Source of the DNA: Anaerotignum neopropionicum
GTDB lineage: Bacteria > Bacillota > Clostridia > Lachnospirales > Anaerotignaceae
DNA length: 40,781 bases
Direction: 5' to 3'
Assembly: GCF_001571775.1 (NCBI RefSeq)
Contig: NZ_LRVM01000016.1
Coordinates: 1 to 40,781, forward strand
Shown here: positions 15,244 through 24,318 of the stretch, piece by piece
How the letters are laid out: every line of letters starts with the position of its first letter
How positions within the stretch are numbered: the first letter of the stretch is position 1
Notes under the pieces: model-generated
The model's input: the letters and a program-made list of their open reading frames with translations, nothing else
Told to the model about the DNA's origin: nothing
The model's database searches: none
Made by a program: the position numbers and the translations under genes

Positions 15244-17627
15244 TGTTATTGAATCCCGGAACTATCCTTGGGGATAGATATGAGATTATAGAGAAAATTG
15301 GCTCCGGCGGAATGGCTATGGTTTATCGGGGCAAGGATAAAAAGCTGGATAGATACGTTACGGTTAAGGTTTTACGAGAGGAATTTGTTGGAGACGATGA
15401 ATTTATTGAACGATTCCGTTCGGAAGCGTGTTCTGCGGCAAGGCTTTCCCATCCCAATATTGTTCGGGTTTATGACGTTGGAGAGGAGGGCGAAATTAGC
15501 TATATTGTCATGGAATATATTCATGGGGATACGTTAAAGCAGGCCATCAAGCAAAAGGCTCCCTTTGATTCACGCTCTACGTTGAATGTGTCAATTCAGA
15601 TTGCATCCGCTCTGGCGCAAGCCCATAAGGCACATATTATACATAGGGATATCAAACCGCAAAATATTTTGGTTGGCACCGACGGCGTCATTAAGGTTAC
15701 GGATTTTGGCATTGCACGAGCTGCAACGGCATCCACCATGACCACAACGGCTAATGCAGCGGGATCGGTACATTATTTTTCGCCGGAGCAGGCAAGAGGC
15801 GGCTATGTGGATGAAAAAAGTGATATTTATTCCCTGGGCATCACTATGTTTGAAATGATTACGGGGGTTTTGCCCTTTCAGGGGCATAATTCTGTTTCCA
15901 TTGCATTAAAGCATATTAGCGAGGAATTGCCGGATATTAGGCAATATAATCCCAATTGTACCCCTGCGATTGAGGGCATTATCAAAAAAGCCACTATGAA
16001 AAAAGCGGACGAGCGATATACAACCATCGATCAAATGCTAACTGATTTGATTCACGCAAGAACAGATACGGCCGGCGGCTTTTTGCAGGCGCAAACGCCT
16101 GTGAAAAAAGAGGTGGAGGCCGCCCTTACTGCGGCAACCCTTGCAGGTACGTCGGTGAATGCAAATCCCGGTATGCGTCTTTCAAGAAGAGCGGCAGCAG
16201 CAGCTGAACTGCGTGAGATGCAAGAGCAGCAGCCCAAGGCAGAGGAAAGTACTTCTTCTATCGTTTTACCAAACAAAGAGGAAAAAGAGGAAATAGAAGA
16301 AGTCACAAAGGCGGCAGACCCAAAAGAGGTTGAATATATTAGACGAAACAAAAATGTCCTTTTGGAAAAATCGGGTGATGAGGAAAATTTACCGCAGCCG
16401 GTTAAGGAACCCATGGTAAGCTTTGAAAGATACAGTAAAAAGCTGCGTTTATCAAAAGATGACAATTATGAAGAAGAATATATGGAGGCGGAGACTGTGA
16501 AAACAAGTAAAAGGCCCCAAAAAATTCGCAGAAACCCCAGAAAAGAGGGGAGTTACGGAAATGAGCATGATCGTAATGCAGAGAAAAAGGTGATCATTGC
16601 TGCAATTGTTACTGCATTAATTATCATTGCAATCATTTCTGTGGTTGGCATGAAGCTTTTAAGCGGCGGTTTTGGCGGGTTTACTGCATCAGAAAAAAAC
16701 ATTGAAGTACCTACGTTTGTGGGCGTACCTCTAAGCGATGCCAAAGCAGCAGCAGAACAGATGGGCTTGGAATTGGTTGAAGAAGGCCAAGACTACAGCA
16801 GCTATTATGAGGAAGGCTACGTTATATATCAGTCTGTTGGGGATGGGGTTAAGGTATCCGCTGGAACAAAAATTGGGGTTAAAACAAGCCTTGGATTGAC
16901 CTCTGAGGATATGCCCACTGTGGTAGGCAAAAAGGAAAATGAGGCCACAGAAAAAATTGTTTCTTTGGTGGGCACTTCTCCTAAAATAGAATACGAGTAC
17001 AACGAAGACAAAGAGGTTGGTATTGTTTTGGAACAATCGCCAGCTGCCGGAACAAGCATTAATGCAAAGACCTCAATTACACTAACCATAAGTAAAGGCA
17101 AGGAGAATCAAAATGTTGCTGTACCTAACGTTATGGGATTTACCGAGGAAGCAGCCAGAAAGGATTTGACAGCAGTTGGCTTGGTGGTTGGAAGCGTCAC
17201 AAAAGCGGAAAGTGCAACGGTGGCTGAAGGCAAGGTTATGACCCAGACATTAAGCGCAGGGCAGGAAGTGCCAAGTGGAAGCGTTGTAAATTTGGTAATC
17301 AGTGCCGGAAAAGCCGAAGGGAATGGTCCTTCACAAAATGAGGATAATAATACCGATAACAACGGCGGTAATACGGGTGGCAGTGGTAATAATGCAACAA
17401 CAGGTGCAAAATCCTTTACAATTAGTGCACCAGCGGGGGTTGATGGAGATATTTATGTTCGCATTGTTAGAGATGATGCGGACGGACTTTTCCCGGTGGT
17501 GGATGAAACAAGAAATTCAACCCAATTCCCTTATACTGTAACCATCACTGGTAGAGGGAGTGGCACGGTAAGTTGCTATATTGAAGGAGAACTGCAATGG
17601 ACACAAAACGTGAATTTTTCGGAATAA
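15243..17627 (+). CDS. prkC: PASTA-domain Ser/Thr protein kinase (PrkC/Stk1)
   Basis: Membrane kinase that senses peptidoglycan fragments or lipid II and phosphorylates cell-wall, division and metabolic targets. In 794 residues: an N-terminal kinase domain (Lys42, HRDIKPQN with Asp136, Asp154-Phe-Gly), a charged juxtamembrane linker (about 270-445), one membrane helix (VIIAAIVTALIIIAIISVV), then three extracellular PASTA repeats (start points IEVPTFVGV, EDMPTVVGK, VAVPNVMGF). After an Asn/Gly-rich spacer (DNNTDNNGGNTGGSGNN) there is an extra Ig-like C-terminal domain of about 75 residues. The pair with prpC is the standard arrangement. Confidence 0.96.
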   Translation: MLLNPGTILGDRYEIIEKIGSGGMAMVYRGKDKKLDRYVTVKVLREEFVGDDEFIERFRSEACSAARLSHPNIVRVYDVGEEGEISYIVMEYIHGDTLKQAIKQKAPFDSRSTLNVSIQIASALAQAHKAHIIHRDIKPQNILVGTDGVIKVTDFGIARAATASTMTTTANAAGSVHYFSPEQARGGYVDEKSDIYSLGITMFEMITGVLPFQGHNSVSIALKHISEELPDIRQYNPNCTPAIEGIIKKATMKKADERYTTIDQMLTDLIHARTDTAGGFLQAQTPVKKEVEAALTAATLAGTSVNANPGMRLSRRAAAAAELREMQEQQPKAEESTSSIVLPNKEEKEEIEEVTKAADPKEVEYIRRNKNVLLEKSGDEENLPQPVKEPMVSFERYSKKLRLSKDDNYEEEYMEAETVKTSKRPQKIRRNPRKEGSYGNEHDRNAEKKVIIAAIVTALIIIAIISVVGMKLLSGGFGGFTASEKNIEVPTFVGVPLSDAKAAAEQMGLELVEEGQDYSSYYEEGYVIYQSVGDGVKVSAGTKIGVKTSLGLTSEDMPTVVGKKENEATEKIVSLVGTSPKIEYEYNEDKEVGIVLEQSPAAGTSINAKTSITLTISKGKENQNVAVPNVMGFTEEAARKDLTAVGLVVGSVTKAESATVAEGKVMTQTLSAGQEVPSGSVVNLVISAGKAEGNGPSQNEDNNTDNNGGNTGGSGNNATTGAKSFTISAPAGVDGDIYVRIVRDDADGLFPVVDETRNSTQFPYTVTITGRGSGTVSCYIEGELQWTQNVNFSE

Positions 17628-17639
17628 GGTGGCGGATAT

Positions 17640-18521
17640 ATGCTTGAAGGCGTAATTGTAAAAGGAATTGGCGGATTTTATTATATTGATACGGAAAGAG
17701 GCGTTTATGAAACGCGTGCCAGAGGGATTTTTCGAAAAGAAGGCATCCGTCCTACGGTAGGCGATCATGTAAGAATTTCTGTTTTGGATGAGGATAATAA
17801 AAAAGGCAGTTTGGATGAAATTTTGCCAAGAAGAAATGAGCTGATACGCCCAAAAGTCAGCAACGTTGATCAGGCGGTCATTGTTTTCGCTGCAAAAAGC
17901 CCGGATATGAATTTGGATTTGTTGGATCGCTTCTTGCTTCTTGCTGAGGAGCAGGAATTGGAAATCATCATTGTGATAAATAAAGTTGATAAGGACGAGG
18001 AACGCAAATACGAAGAAACAGCCCAAATGTATCGGCAAATTGGGTATTCTGTGTATTGTACCAGTGCGGAAATCGGCATTGATACAGAAGAACTAAAGCG
18101 GGCACTGGAAAATAAAATTTCCGTTTTTGCAGGCCCTTCGGGCGTAGGGAAAAGCAGCTTAATTAACGCAATTTCCCCGGGATTATCATTAAATACTGGG
18201 GAATTGAGTGAGAAAATACAACGGGGACGCCATACCACCAGACACGCAGAGCTAATTTGTTTTTGTGAAAACAGCTATATTGTAGATTCTCCTGGGTTTA
18301 CATCTCTGTTTTTGAGCCACATTCCATCGGCAAAATTACAATACTATTTTAGAGAATTTGAGCCCTTTGTGCACAAATGCTACTATAATGGATGCGTACA
18401 CATCAATGAGCCCGACTGCGCTGTGAAGGCGGAAATCGAAAGGGCAATCAACCCTGTCCGTTACGCGCGGTATGCAGCCTTATATCAAGAGCTGAAAAAT
18501 GAAGAAGAAAGGAAAAAATAA
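17640..18521 (+). CDS. rsgA: Ribosome small-subunit-dependent GTPase RsgA
   Basis: Circularly permuted GTPase that checks the decoding site during late 30S assembly; B. subtilis CpgA is also linked to cell-wall phenotypes and is a PrkC substrate. The 293-residue protein has an N-terminal OB fold, then G4 NKVD (114-117), P-loop GPSGVGKS (165-172) and G3 DSPG (216-219). The C-terminal zinc site is Cys247, Cys252, His254 and Cys260. AAGGTGG precedes the ATG. It lies 12 bases after prkC. Confidence 0.96.
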   Translation: MLEGVIVKGIGGFYYIDTERGVYETRARGIFRKEGIRPTVGDHVRISVLDEDNKKGSLDEILPRRNELIRPKVSNVDQAVIVFAAKSPDMNLDLLDRFLLLAEEQELEIIIVINKVDKDEERKYEETAQMYRQIGYSVYCTSAEIGIDTEELKRALENKISVFAGPSGVGKSSLINAISPGLSLNTGELSEKIQRGRHTTRHAELICFCENSYIVDSPGFTSLFLSHIPSAKLQYYFREFEPFVHKCYYNGCVHINEPDCAVKAEIERAINPVRYARYAALYQELKNEEERKK

Positions 18522-18522
18522 A

Positions 18523-19188
18523 ATGTCAATTTATCTTTCCCCGTCAATGCTTTCTATTGATTTTACAAAAATCGGTGAGCAGTTAGCAATGATCGAGCAG
18601 GCAGGCACGCCTTACATTCATCTGGATGTAATGGATGGCGTTTTTGTTCCAAATATTTCTTTTGGAATACCCGTAATTAAAGGAATTCGTAAGGCAAGCG
18701 GTATGGTTTTTGACACACACCTGATGATTGTGGAGCCCGAAAAATATGTTGAGGAGTTTCGGAAAGCAGGCGCTGATATTATCAACTTCCATCTGGAGGC
18801 AACGGAAGATCCTAAAAAAGTAATTGATAGGATACGAGCTACGGGTGCAAAGGTGGGCATTACCATAAAACCAAAAACCCCTGTTGAGGCGTTAAAGCCC
18901 TATTTAGCAGAGGTGGATATGGTGTTGGTTATGACGGTAGAGCCGGGCTTTGGCGGCCAAAAATTTATGGAGGATCAAATCCCCAAAATTCGTCAGCTGT
19001 CTGAGTGGAAAAAAGAGTTGAAACTTGGATATGATATTCAGGTGGATGGCGGTATCACCCAGGACAATGTTAGAATTGTTTTGGATGCAGGCGCAAATGT
19101 GATTGTTGCGGGTTCTGCCGTGTTTGGAAAAAATGATATCGGACAGGCCGCAAAGGGGTTCATGGATATCTTTAAGGAGTATGAGTAA
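18523..19188 (+). CDS. rpe: Ribulose-phosphate 3-epimerase
   Basis: Interconverts ribulose 5-phosphate and xylulose 5-phosphate in the pentose phosphate pathway. The 221-residue TIM barrel shows SPSMLSIDF, HLDVMDGVFVPN, NFHLEA, MTVEPGFGGQ, VDGGI and VAGSAVFG, the metal and phosphate sites. ATG 18523 gives the family N-terminus MSIYLSPS. ATG 18499 would overlap rsgA and adds a lysine-rich eight residues. The start lies one base after the rsgA stop, so the two are co-translated or tightly coupled. Confidence 0.96.
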   Translation: MSIYLSPSMLSIDFTKIGEQLAMIEQAGTPYIHLDVMDGVFVPNISFGIPVIKGIRKASGMVFDTHLMIVEPEKYVEEFRKAGADIINFHLEATEDPKKVIDRIRATGAKVGITIKPKTPVEALKPYLAEVDMVLVMTVEPGFGGQKFMEDQIPKIRQLSEWKKELKLGYDIQVDGGITQDNVRIVLDAGANVIVAGSAVFGKNDIGQAAKGFMDIFKEYE

Positions 19189-19190
19189 GC

Positions 19191-19829
19191 ATGAAAGCAG
19201 TTATTTTTGCAGGAGCCAAAATCACGGATTATGGATTTTGCCAAGAATATTTGGAGGGCGCTGAAATCATCATCTGCTGTGATGGTGGTTTGGAGCATAC
19301 AAAAAAAATGGGGATAGTGCCTCATTACATTGTGGGGGATTTTGACTCTGTGAGCCAAGAGGTGTTGGAATATTACAAAGAAAAAAACATCCCGATTTTC
19401 CAATTTCCTGCAAGAAAAGATGAAACGGATATGCAGCTGGGGATTCAGCTGGCGCTGGAAAAAGGTGCAAAGGATTTGATTCTTTTTGGAGGGATAGGCT
19501 CTCGTTTTGACCATACCCTTGCCAATGCCCATTTGCTTTTGGGGCTGTTAAAAAAAGGAATTCGTACTAGACTGGTTGATGAAAACAACTGTGTTGAGTT
19601 AACGGATAAGCCAATTACCATACATGGCAAAAAAGGGGATTTTGTTTCAACAATACCCCTGTCTATGATGGTAAAAGGCATTACCCTTACGGGTTTTGAA
19701 TATCCCTTAACGAACAGAGATCTTGCGTTAGATGATGATTTGCTTGCAGTTAGCAATGTGATGGCAAAGGAAGAAGCAACCATAGAGCTTAAGGAAGGGT
19801 ATCTTTTTGTGATTCGTTCCAAAGACTAA
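19191..19829 (+). CDS. thiN: Thiamine pyrophosphokinase
   Basis: Transfers pyrophosphate from ATP to thiamine to give thiamine diphosphate. The 212-residue protein has the diagnostic blocks CDGGLEHTKKMGIVP, YIVGDFDS and KDETDMQ, then a C-terminal beta domain. AAGGAG inside the rpe 3' end serves its ATG, which is two bases past the rpe stop. This closes the run, the same order as rpe-thiN in B. subtilis. In B. subtilis spoVM lies between thiN and rpmB; I see no such peptide here. No TPP riboswitch is apparent. Confidence 0.95.
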   Translation: MKAVIFAGAKITDYGFCQEYLEGAEIIICCDGGLEHTKKMGIVPHYIVGDFDSVSQEVLEYYKEKNIPIFQFPARKDETDMQLGIQLALEKGAKDLILFGGIGSRFDHTLANAHLLLGLLKKGIRTRLVDENNCVELTDKPITIHGKKGDFVSTIPLSMMVKGITLTGFEYPLTNRDLALDDDLLAVSNVMAKEEATIELKEGYLFVIRSKD

Positions 19830-19872
19830 TATTTAAAAACAGAAAAAATATCGAATATTATTTTGTTTTTTC

Positions 19873-19901
19873 TTGCAAAACATTGACTTTTCTGCTAAAA
19901 T
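19873..19901 (+). promoter_or_regulatory. Promoter of rpmB
   Basis: TTGCAA (19873-19878), 17-base spacer, TAAAAT (19896-19901). It is the best-spaced pair in the 116-base gap ahead of rpmB, and the L28 gene therefore has its own transcript. Confidence 0.6.
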
Positions 19902-19945
19902 ATCAATGTTGTGTCACATAAGGCAGCAATGGAGGAGGTGCAGAC

Positions 19946-20149
19946 ATGGCTAAATGTGAAATTTGTGGTAAGGACCAGATTAAAGGTCATAGAATCAGCA
20001 TTAACCGTAGTCAGGTTAGTAGACGTGCAAATAGAAAGTGGAAACCCAACGTAAAGAAAGTAAAAATCGTTGAGAACAACGGAAATGTGAAATCTATTTA
20101 CGTTTGCACAAGATGCATGCGTGCGAATAAAGTTACTCGTGCAATCTAA
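19946..20149 (+). CDS. rpmB: 50S ribosomal protein L28
   Basis: A 67-residue large-subunit protein. MAKCEICGK at the start and CTRCMRANK near the end supply two CxxC pairs, so this is the zinc-ribbon (C+) form of L28 rather than a zinc-free paralogue. GGAGGAGGT precedes the ATG. It stands as a single gene with its own promoter and terminator. Confidence 0.97.
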   Translation: MAKCEICGKDQIKGHRISINRSQVSRRANRKWKPNVKKVKIVENNGNVKSIYVCTRCMRANKVTRAI

Positions 20150-20165
20150 TTGACCCGAAAGTTCA

Positions 20166-20202
20166 AAAGCCTTTTTCCATATTTGGGGGAAAGGCTTTTT
20201 TT
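20166..20202 (+). terminator. Bidirectional terminator between rpmB and the small membrane gene
   Basis: AAAAGCCTTTTTCC (20166-20179) pairs with GGGGAAAGGCTTTTTTT (20186-20202) around a short loop, with a clear T run on the plus strand. The minus strand also ends in TTTT after the stem, so it can serve the convergent gene too. Confidence 0.8.
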
Positions 20203-20219
20203 CGTTAGCGCATTGTTTG

Positions 20220-20390
20220 TTAGCATTGCCTGAAGCTAATGATCAGCCAGACTCCCGCACCAATAAATAGAACAGCCAGTATAGGAATGCAGTAGGGGAA
20301 AAGCACTGCCAGAAGCATGCCTATGCCTATAGAGACCAAAATAATGCCGCATAGCCGTTTTATATATGAATACTGCCATCTTCTGCGCAT
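20220..20390 (-). CDS. Small two-helix membrane protein, 56 residues
   Basis: Product not recognised by name. The protein starts MRRRWQYSYIKRLCG and has two hydrophobic helices (about residues 15-31, IILVSIGIGMLLAVLF, and 35-52, IPILAVLFIGAGVWLII) joined by a PYC turn. The positive N-terminus predicts both ends inside. AGAGGGGGG lies about seven bases ahead of the ATG. It is convergent with rpmB and shares its terminator. The clean start site, amphipathic make-up and positive-inside pattern argue for a real gene. Small proteins of this layout are common in clostridia, with unknown function. Confidence 0.65.
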   Translation of the reverse strand: MRRRWQYSYIKRLCGIILVSIGIGMLLAVLFPYCIPILAVLFIGAGVWLIISFRQC

Positions 20391-20552
20391 ACGAACACCC
20401 CCCTCTAGTATTTTTATTCAGCAAGAGTCAATTTTGTACCTGGGCAAAAAAATTATACAATATATAAAAAGGTTCAAATAAAAGGTGACGTGTAAAATAT
20501 TAATTGGTTTTGATGAGAAGCGGTAACAAAAAAAGATGATGTTTCAGAGCAT

Positions 20553-20657
20553 AGACAAACCTTGGGCATTGGCTCTCCATTGCCCAAGATAGGGCAGACA
20601 GCAAAACAGGCTTTTAACATACTAAAGTGAGGAAGCCAAAGCCCTCAAAATTTTGAG
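20553..20657 (+). repeat. Dispersed palindromic repeat, short copy 3
   Basis: AGACAAACCTTGGGC opens the copy and TTGCCCAAGATAGGGCAGAC follows, nearly identical to the matching parts of copy 2. The GGCTTTT block is then degenerate. The copy ends in GCCCTCAAAATTTTGAG, in which CTCAAAATTTTGAG (20644-20657) is a perfect palindrome. It lacks the tandem expansion. Confidence 0.6.
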
Positions 20658-20854
20658 TTGCCTTCAGTCTGGCTTAAATACATTATATGCTTTCAAAAGT
20701 ATTCTAATGAATCAAGGGAGAAAACAGAATCTACAGGATAGGAAATTATTTAAAGTAATGCAAAATAGCAAATAAGGAATAGAAATAGAAATAGTACCAT
20801 ACGAGTTTAGTTGCTGAGGGAAAGGCGTATATTGCTTCTTTTCTTAGGCAAAAC

Positions 20855-20883
20855 TTGTATTTTAGCAGCGAATACGCTATGAT
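20855..20883 (+). promoter_or_regulatory. Promoter of rnz-tsaD-acetyltransferase
   Basis: TTGTAT (20855-20860), a 17-base spacer and TATGAT (20878-20883), ending 39 bases ahead of the rnz ATG. Confidence 0.6.
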
Positions 20884-20922
20884 AAAAATATTGGTTATTT
20901 TTTGAAAGCAAAGGAGAAGGTT

Positions 20923-21840
20923 ATGCTTGATATATGTTTGCTGGGAACAGGCGGAATGATGCCTATGCCCGGACGATTTTTAACGGCAATGCTGGCCAGA
21001 TTGAACGGGCGGCTATTGATGATAGACTGCGGCGAAGGAACGCAGGTTACCATGAAAATGCTGGGGTGGGGCTTTAAGTCCATTGATGCTATATGTATTA
21101 CTCATTTTCATGCGGATCATATTTCCGGATTACCGGGGCTTTTGCTTACCATTGGGAATGCGGGCAGAGAAGAACCGCTGACGCTTGTGGGGCCTCAGGG
21201 ACTGGAATATGTTGTGGAGGGACTGTGCAGGATTTGCCCTGAATTGCCCTATCCCTTAAAATTTGTTGAAATTAATCATGATGCACCAAATCCCATTCAT
21301 GTGGGGGAATTCTCTATTTCCTACTGTTTGGCGGAGCATATGGTTAGATGCTATGCTTATCGCATTGACGTACGTCGAAAGGGTAAGTTTGATGTAAAAA
21401 AAGCGGAAGCCTTGGGACTTCCCAAGCCATTGTGGGGACAGATACAAAAGGAAGGTACCGTGGAATATGGAGGAAATGTATACACCTCCCAAATGGTACT
21501 GGGGGATGCCAGACCCGGCATTGGTGTTGCTTATTGTACGGATTCCAGGCCTGTAGATAGATTGCGTAGCTTCATTGGAGGTGTGCAGCTTTTCATTTGC
21601 GAGGGCATGTATGGCGAGGATGAAAAAAAGCAAAAAGCAAGGGAAAACAAGCATATGTTGTTTTCGGAGGCGGCGCAGCTTGCAAAAGGCGGCGGCGTGG
21701 AGGAATTATGGTTAACTCACTTTAGCCCATCCTTGAATGAGCCTGAGCTTTTTTTGGAGGTTGCCCAAGCAATTTTCCCCAATACCTCTTTAGGAGAAGA
21801 AAGAAAAACAACAACCATTCTTTTTCCAAAAGAAGGATGA
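20923..21840 (+). CDS. rnz: Ribonuclease Z
   Basis: Metallo-beta-lactamase-fold endonuclease that cuts the 3' trailer from tRNA precursors. The 305-residue protein has HFHADH at 61-66 (His61, His63, Asp65, His66), the upstream CGEGTQ block at 36-41, and downstream ligands in AEHMVRC, CTDSRP and LTHFSP. The ATG at 20923 has AAGGAGA upstream. A TTG at 20902 is in frame but unsupported. It overlaps tsaD's upstream frame by a few bases, so the two probably share a transcript. Confidence 0.93.
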   Translation: MLDICLLGTGGMMPMPGRFLTAMLARLNGRLLMIDCGEGTQVTMKMLGWGFKSIDAICITHFHADHISGLPGLLLTIGNAGREEPLTLVGPQGLEYVVEGLCRICPELPYPLKFVEINHDAPNPIHVGEFSISYCLAEHMVRCYAYRIDVRRKGKFDVKKAEALGLPKPLWGQIQKEGTVEYGGNVYTSQMVLGDARPGIGVAYCTDSRPVDRLRSFIGGVQLFICEGMYGEDEKKQKARENKHMLFSEAAQLAKGGGVEELWLTHFSPSLNEPELFLEVAQAIFPNTSLGEERKTTTILFPKEG

Positions 21841-21857
21841 TTTGGAGGACAAAAAAT

Positions 21858-22886
21858 ATGGAAGAAAAAAAAGATATTTATATACTGGCAATCGAAAGCT
21901 CTTGTGATGAAACGGCGGCGGCAGTTGTGAAAAACGGGCGAGAGGTGCTTTCCAATATTATTTCATCGCAGATTGCTTTGCATACCCTTTACGGTGGCGT
22001 TGTGCCGGAGATTGCCTCCAGAAAGCACATTGAGGCAATTGATGGCGTGATTATGCAGGCGTTGCAAGAGGCAGGCGTTACGTTAGAGGAAATTGATGCC
22101 ATTGGTGTTACCTATGGCCCCGGTTTGGTGGGAGCATTGCTGGTTGGATTGGCAGAGGCAAAGGCCATTGCGTTTGCGGCAAACAAGCCGTTGATTGGCG
22201 TGCATCATATTGAGGGGCATATTTGTGCCAACTATATCGAAAATAAGGATTTTGAACCCCCCTATATGGCCTTGGTTGTTTCGGGAGGACATTCTCATTT
22301 GGTTTATGCCTCTGACTATGGGAAATATGAAATTTTGGGCAGAACGAGGGATGATGCCGCCGGAGAGGCTTATGATAAGGTTGCAAGAGTCATCGGTATG
22401 GGCTATCCCGGAGGGCCCAAGATTGATGCAGCGGCGAAAAAGGGAAATCCCACGGCAATAAAATTTCCCCGTGTATTTTTGGAGGAGAACAGCTATGATT
22501 TTAGCTTTAGTGGATTAAAATCAGCAGTTTTGAATTATGTGAACAAGCAAAAAATGATGGGAGCAGAAATTAATCCCTATGATATTGCAGCAAGCTTTCA
22601 GCAATCCGTTGTGGAGGTTTTGGTGGGAAAAACCATAAAAGCCGCCAAGGATCGAGGCGTGAACAAAATTGCCTTGGCGGGTGGCGTTGCTTCAAACAGC
22701 GCCCTTCGGGATGAAATGAAAGGGGCCTGTGAAAAAGAAGGGTTTCAGCTGAGTATTCCTTCCCCCATCCTTTGTACTGACAATGCAGCAATGATTGGAT
22801 GCGCGGCATATTATGAATATTTGGCCGGGGTGCGCGATGGCTTGGATCTTAACGCAAACCCCAGTTTAAAATTAGGGGAACGATAA
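21858..22886 (+). CDS. tsaD: tRNA threonylcarbamoyladenosine synthase subunit TsaD
   Basis: Transfers threonylcarbamoyl from TC-AMP to A37 of ANN-decoding tRNAs, together with TsaB and TsaE, which are not in this window. The 342-residue ASKHA-fold protein has metal ligands His117 and His121 in HHIEGH, the phosphate loop SGGHSHL and the C-terminal [13 protein letters not shown] 21858 has GGAGG at good distance. ATG 21837 overlaps the rnz stop and would add seven residues. Confidence 0.96.
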   Translation: MEEKKDIYILAIESSCDETAAAVVKNGREVLSNIISSQIALHTLYGGVVPEIASRKHIEAIDGVIMQALQEAGVTLEEIDAIGVTYGPGLVGALLVGLAEAKAIAFAANKPLIGVHHIEGHICANYIENKDFEPPYMALVVSGGHSHLVYASDYGKYEILGRTRDDAAGEAYDKVARVIGMGYPGGPKIDAAAKKGNPTAIKFPRVFLEENSYDFSFSGLKSAVLNYVNKQKMMGAEINPYDIAASFQQSVVEVLVGKTIKAAKDRGVNKIALAGGVASNSALRDEMKGACEKEGFQLSIPSPILCTDNAAMIGCAAYYEYLAGVRDGLDLNANPSLKLGER

Positions 22887-22901
22887 ACAGGAGGTGAGAC
22901 T

Positions 22902-23429
22902 TTGATTCGCAAGGCTTTGGATAAGGATTTAAATGAGGTTGAGGAAATCTACCACCAGGTTTTGGATTATGAGGCAGGGTCTGTCGGCTATACCAATTGG
23001 CAAAAGGACCTTTATCCCACAAAAGCAGATGCCAAAAAGGCATTGATGGAGGGTACACTTTTTGTGGGCGAGGATGAAACAGGCAGGCTTTACGGAAGTA
23101 TAATTTTAAACCATCTTCAACCCAAGGAATATGGAAATATCCCATGGAAAATTGTGGTTGAGGACGATGAGGTTTTGGTGATCCATACCCTTTGCATCAG
23201 GCCTAATTGCAGCGGCAAGGGCTATGGTAGGGAGTTTGTCGCATTTGCACAAGCGTATGCCCAAAAACTAAAATGCAAAACCATAAGACTAGATACATAT
23301 GAGGGGAATTTGCCTGCCATCCGTTTATATTCTCATTTAGGCTATCAACTGGCAGGAAAGTGTCTTTTTCACTTTCAGCATTTAATTTGGGAAACTTTGG
23401 TTTGTATGGAAAAGAAAGTGGAAAATTAA
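22902..23429 (+). CDS. GNAT family N-acetyltransferase
   Basis: A 175-residue acetyl-CoA dependent acetyltransferase of unknown substrate. The acetyl-CoA loop is in RPNCSGKGYGREF, and a LYSHLGYQLAGKC block lies near the end, both typical GNAT features. The start is TTG with a strong AGGAGGTGA eight bases ahead. The neighbour tsaD invites comparison with RimI, but the sequence looks like a general YjcF/YkwB-type GNAT rather than RimI, so no gene name is given. Confidence 0.88.
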   Translation: MIRKALDKDLNEVEEIYHQVLDYEAGSVGYTNWQKDLYPTKADAKKALMEGTLFVGEDETGRLYGSIILNHLQPKEYGNIPWKIVVEDDEVLVIHTLCIRPNCSGKGYGREFVAFAQAYAQKLKCKTIRLDTYEGNLPAIRLYSHLGYQLAGKCLFHFQHLIWETLVCMEKKVEN

Positions 23430-23567
23430 CGAATTTTTAGAGTATTGCCTTATTGCAATGTGGTTTATCAGAAAACAAGGGATTTGCGTATGACTTATTA
23501 TGTGCATTGAATAGGTTGTGGGTGTCCTGGGCTAGGCAATGAAAAACGTGAGGTTTTATTATAACTT

Positions 23568-23609
23568 AAAAACGGCATCTGCAGAAAAATTTGCGGAGGC
23601 CGTTTTTTG
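23568..23609 (+). terminator. Bidirectional terminator between convergent genes
   Basis: AAAAACGGC(AT)CTGC pairs with GCGG(AG)GCCGTTTTTT over about 12 bp with one internal mismatch zone. T runs follow on both strands, so it serves the acetyltransferase (plus) and the HAD phosphatase (minus). The 138 bases before it hold nothing I recognise. Confidence 0.7.
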
Positions 23610-23628
23610 TATGCTATTTTTTTTTTGT

Positions 23629-24318
23629 TTAACTGATTCCCAAAAGAGAGAATAGCTCCATCAGATTATGAATTTCATAGGTCGGTTGAAAGGAGGTATT
23701 ATTGATAAGATGGGCAGGATTGAACCAGCAGGTGTCAATGCCTGCACGAATACCTCCTTGGATATCGGAGGACAAAGAATCTCCAATAATCAAGGCGTGG
23801 CTTTTTTGAAAATCAGGAATACGTGCAAAGCAATAGTCGAAATATGCAACCATGGGTTTTTGAAAGCCCATTATTTCTGAAACAAAAACGGCTTCAAAAT
23901 AAGTAGCAAGCCCAGAATCTATAAGACGTTTTTCTTGGGTGGAGGCAAGGCCGTTGGTCACAATATACAGCTTGTAGGTTTCAGAAAGCTTAGAAATTAC
24001 CTCCAAGGCGTTTTCTATCAAATCAGCACCCTCGGACAAGGCTTGCCGATATGTTTTTTCCATCAAATTTCCATCGGCACTGATGGAGAATTGGGAAAAA
24101 GTATCGCCAAAGCGGTTTTCAAAAATTGTCTCACGAGGGATGCACCCATTTTCATAGCTTGCCCAGAGCGTTTGATTATGGGCAAGATACCATGCAAGGA
24201 TTTCCTCGGTAAAAGGTATTCCAAAGGCATCAAAGCTTTTTTTTAGGGCTTTTTTTTCTGAGGTTGAAAAATCCAAAAGGGTGTGGTCAACATCGAACAA
24301 TAAAAATTTCTTTTTCAT
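23629..24318 (-). CDS. HAD-superfamily phosphatase, YjjG-like
   Basis: A 229-residue cytosolic HAD hydrolase. Motif I is DVDHTLLDF with nucleophile Asp9 and Asp11. Motif II is the VTNG serine/threonine position, motif III is around FQKPM, and motif IV is IIGDSLSSDI. The layout and length match YjjG-type noncanonical pyrimidine nucleotidases, which clear odd nucleotides, but related HAD proteins act on other phosphates. Its ATG overlaps the stop of the upstream SDR gene by one base, so both are translated from one message. Confidence 0.9.
   Translation of the reverse strand: MKKKFLLFDVDHTLLDFSTSEKKALKKSFDAFGIPFTEEILAWYLAHNQTLWASYENGCIPRETIFENRFGDTFSQFSISADGNLMEKTYRQALSEGADLIENALEVISKLSETYKLYIVTNGLASTQEKRLIDSGLATYFEAVFVSEIMGFQKPMVAYFDYCFARIPDFQKSHALIIGDSLSSDIQGGIRAGIDTCWFNPAHLINNTSFQPTYEIHNLMELFSLLGIS

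Larger units (their letters stand above)
20391..20922. other. Gap between the small membrane gene and rnz
   Basis: The left part probably holds the promoter of the minus-strand gene; TATAAT on the minus strand at 20452-20457 is the only good element, with TTGAAC only 14 bases ahead. The centre holds the short copy 3 of the dispersed repeat (20553-20657). The right part holds the rnz promoter. No gene was found. Confidence 0.5.

Noticed and set aside
17517-18038. 173-codon open frame antisense to rsgA
   Set aside because: It is a shadow of rsgA, whose GTPase motifs are all intact.
19830-19900. TTGACT at 19883-19888 as the -35 box for rpmB
   Set aside because: No -10 box at the right distance; the TTGCAA-17-TAAAAT pair fits better.
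19830-19945. spoVM between thiN and rpmB, as in B. subtilis
   Set aside because: No short frame with the expected amphipathic peptide is present in the gap.
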